Shown here piece after piece: positions 37,821 to 49,628 of a DNA stretch of 64,000 nucleotides; positions within the stretch are counted from its first letter, which is position 1, and the number at the start of each line of letters is the position of its first letter. The DNA comes from Liolophura sinensis. Taxonomy: Eukaryota > Mollusca > Polyplacophora > Chitonida > Chitonidae. The stretch lies in the NCBI RefSeq assembly GCF_032854445.1, contig NC_088300.1, positions 1,674,001 through 1,738,000 on the forward strand. The letters run 5' to 3'. The translations under genes were made by a program, and so were the position numbers. The notes under the pieces were generated by a model that made no database searches, had not been told where the DNA came from, and saw nothing but the letters and a program-made list of their open reading frames with translations.

Positions 37821-40800
37821 CTGAAATATACAAACCTTCATTACAGGTAACTCTCTAAAAATTCTACACTCCATCATGATTTCGATTCAAGAGACCTGAG
37901 AAGTGAGTCCAATCTACATCGTAGCATGCAGCATATCAACTGACCATCTGCATGAAGTAACTGTGAGACAAGTATCAATTATGAAGAACGTTTAAATGTT
38001 CATACAAAAAATCTTAATATCACCAGTTTTCATTTCTGCAATACATAAAATATCTTCACCCGTTCTAAATTCCACTTACCAAAACCAACTAATCCTATCC
38101 TGCTTGACAGTGAAGCCAGCATAACCTTGCCTGTGTGATGCCGGTTTCATTATAAACACACCTAATGTACCATTATATTGTTAAGTGGATCAAAGCCCTA
38201 CATGTATAGTAATACATAAGGTACATAAGGTACCAAATAATTTGGTCATTAACAATACCTTTGTTCACTCTGGAATTTCAGGCAGGTGAAACCCGTACCC
38301 CTTGGAAAGTAGCCATGAGCCTGTTACATGATGTATATATTACAGTATTACACTGCACGACATACCCAGTACATGTTGACTCAACTGAGAGTGAGTGTGG
38401 TGTTTGGCTGGGCAGAAAAAGCTTGCATGGCCAGCAATGTTAAGATTCTTGTCTTTCTACCCATGGACCCTTCCCTACGGGGGAAATAGCTACACAGACA
38501 AACCTACAGATGGTATCACCACATACTCCCATCTCTCTGCTTAACTCAAATAACATTATGTAATTTTACATGCAGAATTCTAGCCTATTACATGCATGTG
38601 TCTGGTGCCAATACATCAAGATTTGAATGCAATAAGCTGGCACAGGATAGGCATGTAGGAAGGCACTAACTGTAAATACATGTATGTGCGGTACTCTACC
38701 CCACTGAGTGTGGATACAAGGCTTACTCGAACTACTCATCCCTAGTACTTTGTTAATTTCTAAGGAGTGGTCAAAATCAGCAGCAGCCATAAATTGGTAA
38801 ATCTCTTGCCAATTTTATTTCAGCAAAGAAACCAGAAATTTTTCACTCGTATTACAGAAACCTGGCGTCTTTTCAGAAGAGCACAGAACTGACAGATTGG
38901 AAAGTGGACGCCAAAAGCTGTGTGTAGAGACTGCTTGGAAGCTGTATAACTGCATGCAGTTCTAGTTTATTTATTTATTTGATTGGTGTTTTATGCCATA
39001 CTCAAGAATATTTCACTTATACCACTACTGCCAGCATTATGGTGGGAGGGGAAACACCCCACCATCCGTAGATTCAGATTCTGTGCGTATTGACTGTATC
39101 ATTGATAGCACTACATGTATCTAGTTGAGTACTTGTACATATACATTCGATAAACCCTTTTTGACATAAACACCAGTCACAAACAGGAAACAATTAGGCA
39201 CACCTATGTATCTAAGCAGAAATAAGCCTATATTCAACATTTATACACCCATCAACTCTCCGCCTGAAAAACAAAAGTAGGGCTGCTACAGGAAATCAGT
39301 CTTCATTTTTCATGCAAATCCCACAAAATGACGACCCAAAGTAAACACAACATTTCACACTGGTCATTTCTGATCATACAATCTGTTCCAAGCAGGTACA
39401 TGTATGTTCAATGAAATAAATACTGACAGGAAAAACACTGTGATGTGATTACACATGTACATATATTATGATTCACTGGCAACTCCTTCCAGTTCATTAA
39501 AGGAAAATCTGTTCGAGTACAAAATAACAGTGACCATGTACATGTATATGTATGCACTGCTGTGTTCGCCTTCCCCTCACCCCAATAATTCCCTGTCTGT
39601 ACTAACCCAGTTTGTATTATGTGTGCACTTAGTATGTGTATGATACAGCTTTTGCATGACTTACATGTAGCTGTATGACAAGACAGTTTCTGCAGCTGGC
39701 AGGGAAGAACAAGGGGGCTAACATGATACCTCAGAGCAGATGTAAACATAGGCATGTCAGTCACCCCAGCCCCTTTTATATATACCACAGGCTTCAAATG
39801 AGGGTCACAAGTGGGGGCCTTGTTGGTCGCCACACATGGTTGGGCGTAGTCCCTATGCGTACCAGGAATAGATGAAATCAGTACACTGAGGTATACATGA
39901 ACACAAGTTCAACTACATTTAGGTACAGCTGACAGCTTTATACTATCCCAATAAGAATAAGCACAATTTAGTTCCCAGCACTTTCTTTTAGCACAAAACA
40001 CTCAAAATTAAGTTTGTCTACAGAGTAATTTTTAGTACTGTCAGATTATGCAACAAAATGATAATAATACCAAATTGATTCTGATCCGTATGTAACCTAA
40101 CATCCCTGAAGCATACATGTATGTGCCATGGACATATACTGCACAACATCCAAAAAAATTTGATATTGTCCTTTCTGATGTAAATCCATATTTGACTTCC
40201 ATAATATGCAATATGTATTCTTTCGTACAGGCAACTAGGATCTTACACACAGATCTTATTTTTTTCATTCTTTTTTTGTTTTGACACTTTTATGACAGAG
40301 TGTCAAATAGTTCTACTGACTTTATTGATGTTCTGACAAATTATTTTTACAATTAAACAATGTTTGTAAATTTTAAATCACAAAAATGGTTAATGGTTCC
40401 TGGGGAGAAGGGATGTATATTTAGTTATGACATATTCTAACATGATTGTATGAATATAAATAAGCTTTCAGTCTTCATCTGTGTAGCAAAAATGACTATA
40501 AACTTACAGCTTTATCACCTGTCAGTAGTCAGCCTTGCAGTTAGGGTTACTGGTTAGGATGAGACTGACTCTATGAATTATGTCTGTGACAGACAGTAAA
40601 TGCTGTGATAACAACTAAACTCCTCTCTCATTACAACACTGTTGATGGGAACAAATCTGCCTACTGTGTTACCCAATAAGTGAAGCACCCTATATATTAA
40701 GTTTTTTAACCCTAATATAAAGAATAACACTGTAAGCCAATTCAGCATATTAACATGGCTATCACTGAATAACTACATGATATTGAACCAAGTCTCTGAA

Positions 40801-42371
40801 TGCAAACAAAATACAAGGTGAAGTTTTCTTCACTACAAATTTGGAAAATCTGCAAAGATGTTCTGATCATATTTCATTCTTCAAGTTGTAGCACATGATA
40901 CATAGGAAGGGTCTTCACCTAGATGTGAACAAATAAAAAAAAACTGTTGCATTCTATATTGTCCCTAAATTTTGACATGGATTTTCTAGCTTAATGCCAA
41001 GCAAAGGAAAAAAAGCATGACACATGGTTACAATACACTGCAACAGCTGAACATTATGTAATAGTTAGTACATAGTAGATTTTGAACAAGAAACACATCA
41101 TACGTATGCCTACATTTCTTCACAGTTTAATAGATCCATGAAGTCTAACAGCCTTACATGAAGTCTAACAGCCTTATCTTGCTTAATGCTATCTTCTTTA
41201 CATTTTCATCTCATAAGCCTTGCCATTGTAGACATCTCAATATGCATTTTGCACACTGGAAAGACGTCTTTGTTTATGCAATCGGTTTATAGGACTGACA
41301 CAGTTCTTTGATATGTCATATCTCCTGTTGGGAATCGTCTGTTAATTTAGTTTTGTAAACATCATGTTTACCTGATGACATACATTCCAGAAACATATGA
41401 TTACACAAGTTGAACTCTGTCAGGGTGGTAAATGAACAATTTGTTTGTCTGTTTTTTTATTCTATTAGAGCTTTATAAATATTCAGCTTTCAGCCGAACA
41501 GAAACTTATAACCTTCATGCGCTGTAAAAAAATTGTTTCAAATCTCCCAATGTGCTGTGCCAGAATTCTGTTGTATCGTTACATAAGCATGAGGTACATT
41601 TACGTTTCTGACAACCCAATTCTATCTGGCTAACCCAGAAAAAGTAGATACAATGACACATGCATGAAAGTCTGTGATGGAACCAGCAAACCTATTCAAG
41701 TTAATGTATTTTACTACCTGCACCCCATGCTTTGAAAGACATCTGTCAAGTCTAAATAAAATTTAATTAAACACTTATAAAAACACACATTTTTAAAAGT
41801 TTATTATTTATTCCACTTGATTTTACTGTTTATTTCTAGAAAATATAACAATACATATCTAGGGACATTCTAGTTCATCTACGCAGGCAAAGTGTGCCAT
41901 TTTAAATTTTTTAACAACAAACTGAGACTGACTGAGTCCTTCTAGAAGGACATTCGGAGTCCTATACGCCTTCGTAAATTCTGCAAACAGGTTTAACCTC
42001 TATTGCAAGAACCCTTATTAAAAATGCAATAAACAAATAACAACTACACAAATAACTACAGAACATCTACGCCATTCTCCCCCGCTCCCCAACCCCTCGC
42101 CTCCGTCAGTGTAACACCATCACCACACCAGGTAGCAGAGGAGATCTCAGAGATTGAGGGAAACACGAGAGACATGAGACTGAAGAGGCTGGGAAGAGTT
42201 TTCTTCCATCTCAAAAGTTTATATTTTTAAGCCATTCGCCAGTCTGTGACATCGTACAATAAAGCATCCCATAAAACATTTAGATGAGCAACTTGCGGTC
42301 GTCAAAACTTGCAACAATACAAAAAGATACATGTAACTGAGAAAATTTTCAAGAGTTTGACAAGTACTTAC
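37821..42371 (-). other. first intron of CCDC9
   Basis: 4.5 kb between the proposed untranslated exon and the initiator exon. Apart from the dispersed element at 38966 and an 18-bp duplication (ATGAAGTCTAACAGCCTT, 41148-41184), I see no gene here. Confidence 0.5.
38966..39075 (+). mobile_element. dispersed element, about 110 bp fragment
   Basis: TTATTTATTTGATTGGTG, TTTATGCCATACTCAAGAAT, CACTACTGCCAGCATTATGG and GTGGGAGGGGAAACACCCC. This is the conserved head of the same family as the long copy at 56066-56270. Confidence 0.8.
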
Positions 42372-42480
42372 GAAAACCCAGTCGCCATTTTCCCCCAACT
42401 CTACAGATTGCAGCTTTCCGTAACTCTAGACAGAGAAGAGCTCTACGCGGAGTGGGCGTGTTATGCTTCGCCAGTAAGTC
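42372..42480 (-). other. CCDC9: probable 5' untranslated first exon of CCDC9
   Basis: On the minus strand the sequence ends GGGTTTTC followed by a good donor GTAAGTACTTG at 42371. Spliced to the acceptor at 37820 it gives an upstream ORF of seven codons (MATGFSN then stop) before the true initiator. It sits where a promoter is expected, back-to-back with the plus-strand neighbour. The 5' limit is approximate. Confidence 0.55.
42378..42392 (-). promoter_or_regulatory. YY1-like element AAAATGGCGAC
   Basis: The minus-strand word AAAATGGCGAC fits the YY1 consensus (AANATGGCGNC). It lies inside the proposed first exon of CCDC9, a usual position for YY1 sites just downstream of housekeeping-gene start sites. 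The match is seen directly; function is inferred. Confidence 0.45.
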
Positions 42481-43614
42481 ATCTTTACCCCTAGATTTAT
42501 ATTCAGTCTGAAAAGCATCAACTCTCTTTTTTCATTTTTTTATGTTTTTATTGTTTTTTTCTTGCACGATTTCATATGATCTAAAACATTTTACACAAAG
42601 ATCTTGCATGTAAACGGGCATGTCTATTAGGATATAGTATCGCTATTGACTTGAAATAATTCCATCCTTGAAAATATTCTTGATTAGATAAATTCTTTTT
42701 CTTTTTGCCAGGAGAAAAAATCTAGCTGATACGGAGGAAATTAATTCCGACTTAATAGTCTACAAAATTTTTCCTATTCCTATTCTCTTTTTTTTATAAC
42801 CGAAAAAAACACAAGAATCTAAACATTATGTCCCTTCCGCGTTTTTTAAATAAGATAGTAAATATCGTACCCACTATATAGGCCTACCCTTTACAAGTTT
42901 TTGTTTTAGTAAGATCGTGGCATAAAATAAATAACGAACCTATTATAGAAGCCAATGTATCCCAACCCATGTTACGTAAAATAGTTTGATATATATTTTT
43001 TTCCTTGCCACTGAGTAAAAAAATAGTTACTATTATATGTTACTGTTAGTTGACAAACTTTCTTGTTGCAGTTGACGATAACACACATAGAAATGTAGGC
43101 TTATAGAGATTCCGTAAAAATCATGTGATCTGGCTAAAATAAAATTAGTGATCTGACTAAAATACAGTTTTACGTTGAATCTGACGTAAATCTTACAAAT
43201 ATGTTTTCAGTGTCTGTGGAGTGATATACCCGATTTTCCACAGTTCTGTCGTTTGGCGATCGATATGTAATATCATAGCATAGGGCATGCTGATGCTGTT
43301 CGGCTTTATGCTTATGAATATTCGGTGAGGTCATTTACAGATAGAAACTTCCCGTGTCAAAATATATTTATGAAAGGGAGTCTATATGTAGTTACAAAAG
43401 CAGCCTCCACTCTGACAAATTACCTCCTTGGCATCTAGAATGATTAGCTATATTGAAACAATATATGTCTAAGCGTCATGACGTCATAAACTAATTTTGC
43501 ACGACATAATGTTATCTGGCATAGTGAAAAACCTACGTCACAGCGTGACGCCCTCCTTTGTCAAGTCACTCTATTGTTCGCACGAAAGAAGGCCACGCAG
43601 TAAAAGGAAGGCAG
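42481..43614. promoter_or_regulatory. divergent intergenic region between CCDC9 and paralogue A
   Basis: About 1.1 kb separating the two divergent start regions. A full CRE palindrome TGACGTCA lies at 43479-43486, followed by TACGTCAC and GTGACGCC half-site words (43531-43549). Otherwise AT-rich. The motifs are seen; a promoter role is inferred from position. Confidence 0.5.
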
Positions 43615-43673
43615 ATGGAGCCAATTTATTCCTCGTATTTTCCTTACAGAAGTCATCCTGGGGGTGATGACAT
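43615..43673 (+). CDS. paralogue A exon 1 (initiator)
   Basis: ATG at 43615, 19 codons plus two bases ending GGTGATGACAT, donor GTAAGT. It ends in GGDD like the corresponding exon of paralogue B, and has the same phase. Confidence 0.65.
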
Positions 43674-46600
43674 GTAAGTTAATGCCCTCATGATATACAT
43701 AGATAGGTATAGGCCTACAGTGCACGAGGCTTAGAAAAAGGGCGAATCAGGGGTTACGTCGAAATGTTTATAGGCATATTTCCCAGTGTGAATCTTCAAG
43801 GTTTATAGGCATATGTCCCAGAGTGAATCTTGAAGGTTTATAGGCATATGTCCCAGTGTGAATCTTGAAGGTTTATAGGCATATGAACCGGTGTGAATCT
43901 TGAAGGTTTATAGGCATATGTCCCAGTGTGAATCTTGAAGGTTTATAAGCATATGTCCCAGTGTGAATCTTGAAGGTTTATAGGCATATGTACCAGTGTT
44001 AATCTTGAGGGTCTATAGGCATATGTCCCAGTGTGAATCTTGAAAGTTTATAGGCATATGTCCCAGTGTGAATCTTGAAGGTTTATAGGCATACGCCCCA
44101 GTGTGAATCTTGAAAGTTTATAGGCACATGTTCCAGTGTGAATCTTGAAGGTTTATAGGCATATTAACCAGTTTGAATCTTGAAAGTTGATAGGCATATG
44201 TCCGAGCGTGAATCTTGAAAGTTTATAGGCGTAAGCAGATGCTACATGGTTTGTGACACCCCACTGACACTGTTATCGCTTGCTGATAGGTATAGTTTTG
44301 CCAAAAACATAAGCTCATTGTGGCCGGCAGAATGCACGCACATCAAAGCTCAAGCCTTTTGGCCAAGCCCAAAAGTCAATACCTGTGATGTGCAAGAAAC
44401 TCATTCATTTCTGATTTTACATACAGGCCTATATTATATATATACTGGCCCTTACTCACCACAAAACCTTTGTCTGGGTAAAGTTTTTAAACACATAAGC
44501 CTTTACATGGCCAGATGTGAACATTTAGCTATTTGGGGAGGGGGGGGGGGGGGGAAGTGGGATATACGTGTACCTGAGCATGTACGTGTTTACTGACTGT
44601 TACTTGCGCAATGTAACAGATTACTAATTCGAGTAAATATACTTTATTTCATTTATAAATGTAACATGTTTACTGTAAAAGGTAAACATTTATACAGTAT
44701 GAGTAAAAAAAATTTTATTGGAAATTCTGTGTACCTGCTACATTAGATAAGCGTGCAGTATTATAGAAACATTTCTCGTTTCTTCTACATATTTTAACAG
44801 ATCCCCACGGCTGTTGTCAATCATACGGATAGCACGTCCAATGCTGGATACAACAACTACGGCTATCCGCACATATCCGATGTTCCCCACAGAGGTAAAT
44901 ACGTGTTTTATTTGGCCTAGTGTTCTGGTAGCGCCGTGGAAGAATAGTTCGTTCATACAGGGAACAACTGATTCTCTCTGTGGATGACGAATTTAGATAA
45001 GTATAATGTCTCCCACTTTACACATGTGACAGGAACGCTGACCCGCCCAGAGACACTGGCAAGTCCTGTGTACCCTCGCTTACCGCCAGCGACATAATGA
45101 GAGACTCCGAAGTTTACCCAGTTTTAAACAAGGCGAGTCTACCGACTGGCTCGACCGTCCCCTTGGTGGTGCAATGGGCTCAAATCATCGCGATGGGACA
45201 CCCGTGCATATGTCCGTGGGTTCCTTCCAGAGTCTGGACTAAACGACTGTGTACCTAATCCCTTATCCACCCACATCCCGGTCAACACGACAGCAGGTAT
45301 GAGCGCAAGTAACACCTTGCAAGTAAAAAACAGATACTATATGGAAATCACTCGAAAACATCTATCAAATATGGATACACCGTCGATTCTGCCATTTTTA
45401 GCACCGACTATATTCAGTCCCCTATATATCTGTTGTGCATGATGTTTTCTTGTTAATTTTTGTGGGTTTTACATTATGCTGTTTGTTCTCAAGAAACTGT
45501 AATTTTTCGTATAATTGTTAATTTTGGAACTTAGAGAGTAGATTCAATGAACTGATTAATCAACATATTTCTCCATCATCGATTTATCGATATTTGGAAT
45601 TAAATATCTATCATTGATTTTGTAGCCCAGAATATGAGGTCATTACATGACTCAGTACTGATTCCTTGGTGCTTAATATATTGAACTGATTTTAGCTGCA
45701 AAGTTAATGTAACATACATGTATTCACCATGACTGTTCTCTACAACGTGATGGCAGCATTCATTGGTTGTTGTTGTTGTTTTTTTTTGTTTGTTTTTTTT
45801 TTTTTTGTTTGTTTTCTTTCTTGTTTGTTTTTGTTTCTCCAGAGGAAACGGAGCCCAAAAATCATGCCATCGCTGAATGCAGTGTAGCCAGTAATAGCAG
45901 GTACGTGTTCGTCCTTGTTATTTAGGCTTTTACCTTTCTGTATTATACGTGTGAGTATAATAACAGATAAGGGGGTCGCACTTTGTAATAGGCCTCATCA
46001 TTCTGTATTGTAACTGTGAGTGTAATAACAGGTAAGGGGTCGTACTTTGTATTAAGCTTCACCTTTCTGTATTATAAGTGTGAGTATAATAACAGGTAAG
46101 TGATCGTCGTTTGTAAAGCCTTCACCTTTCTGTATTATAAGTGTGAGTATAATAACAGGTAAGGGGTCGTACTTTATATTAAGCTTTGCCTTTCTGTATT
46201 AGAAGTGTGAGTATAATGACAGGTAAGGGGTTAACCTATATATACAATCACGATGGCTTTACCCTGCCTTACAGGGGACGAACTGTCAGCAGCCTTTATA
46301 TGTATAGAAACAGGATGGCTTTCCCTCCCTTAAAGGGTACGAACTGTCAAGAGCCTTTTTATATGTATTGGAATAGGCTTGGCTTTCCCTCCCTTAAAGG
46401 GGACGAACTGTCAGCAGCCTTTACATGTATACAAACAGAATGGCTTTCCCTCCCTTAAAGGGGACGAACTGTCAGCAGCCTTTATATGTATACAAAACAC
46501 GATGGCTTTCCCTCCCTTAAAGGGGACGATCTGTCAACAGCCTTTATATGTATACAAACAGAATGGCTTTCCCTCCCTTAAAGGGGACGAACTGTCAACA

Positions 46601-47548
46601 GGCCTTTATATGTATACAAACAGAATGCTTTCCCTCCCTTAAAGGGGACGAACTGTCAACAGCCTTTATATGTATACAAACAGAATGGCTTTCCCTCTCT
46701 TAAAGGGGGACGAACTCTCAGCAGCCTTTATATGTAAACATTCAGGGTGGCTTTCCCTGCGTTACAAGGGAACGAACTGTCAGCAACCTTTATATATATA
46801 TGTATACAATCAGTTTGGCTTTCCCTCACATACAGGGGACGAAGTGTCAGGAACCGGATCTCGCTGTGGTTTTCTCGCCCCCACAGTCACTTCTTGAAAT
46901 CATTCCGCCACAAAGACAAGAAGGTAAAACATACGTCAGTTTCTTAAACTTACCCACGTTACGGCGGAGATGATTAAATATTGAATCGAAATTTATATCT
47001 GTTCAGAAATAGTCTTGTGTTAAACACTATGCAAATGGTAAAATGCCGAATCTGCATTAAAAAGAAGTACAGGGATGAAGGAGAGCCCAGGTTTAATATA
47101 CATAATATTTAATATATACAATATTTAATATACATAATATACATTTATGTGATCTCTCTGTATTTATAACCATCCTCCACAGATACATTTATCTGTTTTA
47201 GTTATGTTTAAGTTACAGTGGTGCAAACACTGTACCAATTTAAAACAAGTAATCATTAGTCTTGGGTGTCACTTATACGTGTATTATAAAATACTCATCT
47301 CACTGGGAATTTTTTTTATATATTTCTCCACTTAGATCACACGCCATTGCTCTGAAAATGAACGAGTAAAAGGACTGGATGAGAGTAAAAATGGACAAGA
47401 GGATGAGAAAACCCAAGAGACCGACAAGGCGAAAGAGACTCAGGTGAAAGTAATGCAGGCCAATCTCTCAGATACACCTAGATGCAGAGGAGCCTTGTCA
47501 AGAGTGGCTCGTCGGCTACAACGACAGTTCAGAAAGATTTTCAACTGA
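43615..47548 (+). CDS. paralogue A: small basic protein of unrecognised family (5 exons, 169 aa)
   Basis: Exons 43615-43673, 44801-44894, 45845-45900, 46836-46923 and 47336-47548 join into one frame encoding a basic protein with no signal peptide. Recognisable stretches are SHPGGDD (N-terminus), SPRLLSIIRIARP, GRSVRNRISLWFSRPH, an acidic/Lys-rich hydrophilic stretch (GQDEEKTQETDKAKE), and a cationic C-terminus ALSRVARRLQRQFRKIFN predicted to form an amphipathic helix. The whole architecture is repeated 6.4 kb downstream (paralogue B), the best evidence that it is a gene. Exon 3 must use the second AG of a CCAGAG acceptor to keep frame. The donor of exon 3 and the acceptor of exon 4 each anchor a minisatellite. 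AATAAA at 47809-47814 is the likely polyadenylation signal. I do not recognise the family. The tail could suit membrane-active or nucleic-acid-binding roles. Confidence 0.68.
43758..44232 (+). repeat. 35-bp minisatellite, about 13 copies
   Basis: Units of 35 bases with GTTTATAGGCATATGTCCCA and GTGTGAATCTTGAAG, in intron 1 of paralogue A. It does not touch a splice site. Confidence 0.92.
44801..44894 (+). CDS. paralogue A exon 2
   Basis: Acceptor ATATTTTAACAG, donor GAG/GTAAAT, 94 bases. The first half aligns with paralogue B in the phase-2 frame (ISPRLLSIIRIAR against VSHRSISVIWVSR). The second half aligns better in another frame (NNYGYPHISDVPH against QYHGYPSTDHIPH), showing a frameshifting indel between the paralogues. 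Confidence 0.62.
45033..45150 (+). pseudogene. optional or relic exon shared with 51807 in paralogue B
   Basis: Preceded by CACATGTGACAG. It aligns over about 110 bases with 51807-51920 (common words CCAGAGACACTG, CCTGTGTACC, GAGAGACTCCGAAG). Translated words are alike (TRPETLASPVYP against TRPEELLSPVYQ; RQRHNER against RQQHRER) but fall in two frames here. Inclusion after exon 2 would hit TGA at the third codon, so it is either dead or a poison exon. Confidence 0.45.
45770..45838 (+). repeat. T/G-rich polypyrimidine tract before exon 3
   Basis: GTTGTTGTTGTTTTTTTTTG followed by T runs; probably serves as the polypyrimidine tract of the CTCCAGAG acceptor. Confidence 0.7.
45845..45900 (+). CDS. 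paralogue A exon 3
   Basis: 18 codons plus two bases: ETEPKNHAIAECSVASNS, aligning with KRKGEKIMADRSDISND of paralogue B. It starts after the second AG of CCAGAG. The first AG (exon from 45843) gives an in-frame TAG unless exon 2 left one base. Donor CAG/GTACGT. Confidence 0.62.
45901..46228 (+). repeat. 64-bp minisatellite anchored on paralogue A exon 3 donor, 5 extra copies
   Basis: Units end in GTGTGAGTATAATAACAG followed by GTAAGGGGTCG. The junction repeats at 45966, 46031, 46095, 46158 and 46222, steps 63-66. Four of the five copies have CAG/GTAAG(G/T), a better match to the U1 consensus than the true donor CAG/GTACGT at 45900. Confidence 0.9.
46240..46835 (+). repeat. 61-bp minisatellite anchored on paralogue A exon 4 acceptor, 9 extra copies
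   Basis: Units read TTTCCCTCCCTTAAAG then GGGACGAACTGTCAGCAGCC and TTTATATGTATACAAACAG. The true acceptor and exon start (CCCTCACATACAG then GGGACGAAGTGTCAGGAACC) is the last unit. Junction copies fall at 46274, 46335, 46399, 46460, 46522, 46583, 46644, 46705 and 46768. Only the first keeps ACAG; most have AAAG. Plus-strand open frames here are artefacts. Confidence 0.9.
46836..46923 (+). CDS. paralogue A exon 4
   Basis: One base plus 29 codons: GRSVRNRISLWFSRPH to FRHKDKK, donor AAG/GTAAAA. It shares RGR(S/T)VRNRI with paralogue B exon 4. Confidence 0.7.
47336..47548 (+). CDS. paralogue A exon 5 (C-terminal, stop)
   Basis: Acceptor TTTCTCCACTTAG, 70 codons and TGA. An acidic/Lys-rich stretch leads into the cationic ALSRVARRLQRQFRKIFN end. 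Paralogue B ends AVSRVAHRVRCQFRKLFN. Confidence 0.72.
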   Translation: MTRHCSENERVKGLDESKNGQEDEKTQETDKAKETQVKVMQANLSDTPRCRGALSRVARRLQRQFRKIFN

Positions 47549-48120
47549 ACAAACACTGCCATATACTATTTTTTGCTGTACAAAATTTACTTTCTTCTCT
47601 AAAACTCGTGGTCATAGTTTATAGGTTATCTTATTTATATAAGAGTAAAACTTCAATACATATATATCGAAATATAGAATTTATATATATTCGTTCGTTT
47701 TTGGATTTACCTAAAATAAGAAAACTAATGTTTACGGTTGTCTATAATATAGACTTGTGTATGGCATGCAAGCATAAAGTGTAATTTTATTACCAAGTTG
47801 ATATTTAAAATAAAAATGATCTCTAGTTTTGATATTTTGTCGCTGGTCTTGTGTTATCTGTCAGGAACTATTTCATAATTTTGTGTAGCAGATATGGAGA
47901 AATAATGTTTCACGAAATACGACTGACCGGTTTAAGTTATTAACTCGATTTCAATTCATGTTTCCATCATGCAACAAATCTAATTCAATGTCCATTCATG
48001 AGTCCATGAATGCATCTTGCGTCCAATGATGGTCGTGTACAGACTAAATCTGCTTTCAACTTCGAGCTTAGATACAAAACTGAAGAAGTTCGTACGAATG
48101 CGCTCCCATATACATTGACT
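47549..48120 (+). other. 3' untranslated region of paralogue A and intergenic sequence
   Basis: AATAAA at 47809-47814 suggests cleavage shortly after 47830. AT-rich beyond that. Confidence 0.5.
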
Positions 48121-48121
48121 A

Positions 48122-48183
48122 GTTCATATACTGGTTGGTGTTTTACACCTTTTTAAAGAGCATTTCACTTGTACGATCATAGT
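48122..48183 (+). mobile_element. dispersed element fragment, diverged
   Basis: CTGGTTGGTGTTTTACACC with GCATTTCACTTGTACGATCA: a decayed piece of the TTTGATTGGTGTTTT family, immediately in front of the 37-bp array. Confidence 0.6.
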
Positions 48184-49200
48184 TTATGTGGATGGTTATG
48201 TAGGATTAGGTCAATATGGTTTAAGTGGATGGTTATGTAGGATTAGGTAAACATGGTTTAAGTGGTTGGTTATATAGGATTAGGTCAACATGGTTTAAGT
48301 GAATGGTTATGTAGGATTAGGTCAACATGGTTTAAGTGGTTGGTTATATAGGATTAGGTCAACATGGTTTAAGTGAATGGTTATGAAGGATTAGGTCAAC
48401 ATGGTTTAAGTGAATGGTTATGTAGGATTAGGTAAACATGGTTTAAGTGGATGGTTATGTAGGATTAGGTCAACATGGTTTAAGTGGATTGTTATGTAGG
48501 ATAAGGTCAACGAGGTTTAAGTGAATAGTTATGTAGGATTAGGCCAACACAGTTTAGGTGGATGGTTATGTAGGATTAGGTCAACATGTTTAAGTGAATG
48601 GTTATGCAGGATTAGGTCAACATGGTTTAAGTAGTTGGTTATATAGGATTAGGTCAACATGGTTTAAGTGAATGGTTATGCAGGATTAGGTCAACATGGT
48701 TTAAGTGGATGGTTATGCAGAATTAGGTCTACATGGTTAAAGTGAATGGTTAGATAGGAGTACGCCAACGTGGTTTAAGTGGGTGGTTAGGCGGGAAAAA
48801 TCAACATGGTTTAAGCCGATGGTTATGCAGGATCTGTCTTCATGGTTTAAGTAGGTAGTTATGCAGGATTAGGTCAACAAGGTTTAAGTGGATGGTTATG
48901 TAGGATTAGGTCAACATGGTTCAAGTGGATGAACTACTGAGGATTAGGTCAACATGGTTTAAGTGAAATGTTATGTAGGATTAGGTCACCATGCTTTAAA
49001 GTTGTTGGTTATGCTGGATTAGGTCAACCTGGTTTAAGTGGATGGTTATGCAGGATTAGGCTATACAGACTGGATCAACGTGGGTGAAATAATGGTCACA
49101 CAACGTTGGGTCAACATCGTGGATATGAAGGATCAAATAGGACTGGGTCATCATGTTGAAAGTGGATGGTCATACTTGATTGGGTCAGCATGGTTGAAGT
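48184..49200. repeat. 37-bp minisatellite, about 27 copies, diverging rightwards
   Basis: Units GGATGGTTATGTAGGATTAG plus GTCAACATGGTTTAAGT, step 37, decaying past 48.75 kb. Intergenic between the two paralogues; no splice site at its edges. Confidence 0.9.
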
Positions 49201-49600
49201 GTATCGCCACAGATAGGTAGATTAAGCAAACGAAATGTTTATAATTGCACATATAATTGTCGGCTTTGATGAAATGAAAAGCCATGATGCACGAGTGATT
49301 AATGGATTGGAATCCACTTTCATACCTCTTCTCGGAAATCGGGTCGCTTTATTGAGCCACTGCACCATTAATGGAAAACGTTACGAAAAGTTTTATTTAG
49401 GATGTTTTGTGAAAGTGCCTCGGATAGTGTTTTCTGGGAATTTAATGTCGCGTATCTGTATATCTGGTTGTAGTTCGACAGCGTCTTCTTGCTACACGTC
49501 AGTCCCATTGCTGACATATTTATAGCGCTGCCAAACTAAATTACACTAGACATGACACCTCCTGTGTCACAGTATACTGACAACGGATTTTCTGACACTT
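49201..49600. other. unassigned intergenic sequence
   Basis: A 96-codon open frame (49235-49525) is present without motif support. Nothing else is seen. Confidence 0.35.
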
Positions 49601-49628
49601 GATCAGTCCCATGAATATGCGTTGAAGA

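Noticed and set aside
42309..42494. 61-codon plus-strand frame at the CCDC9 start
   Set aside because: Antisense of the proposed 5' untranslated exon; no similarity to known proteins.
49235..49525. 96-codon frame between the paralogues
   Set aside because: No motif, no paralogous counterpart at the equivalent place before paralogue A, and no splice or promoter support.
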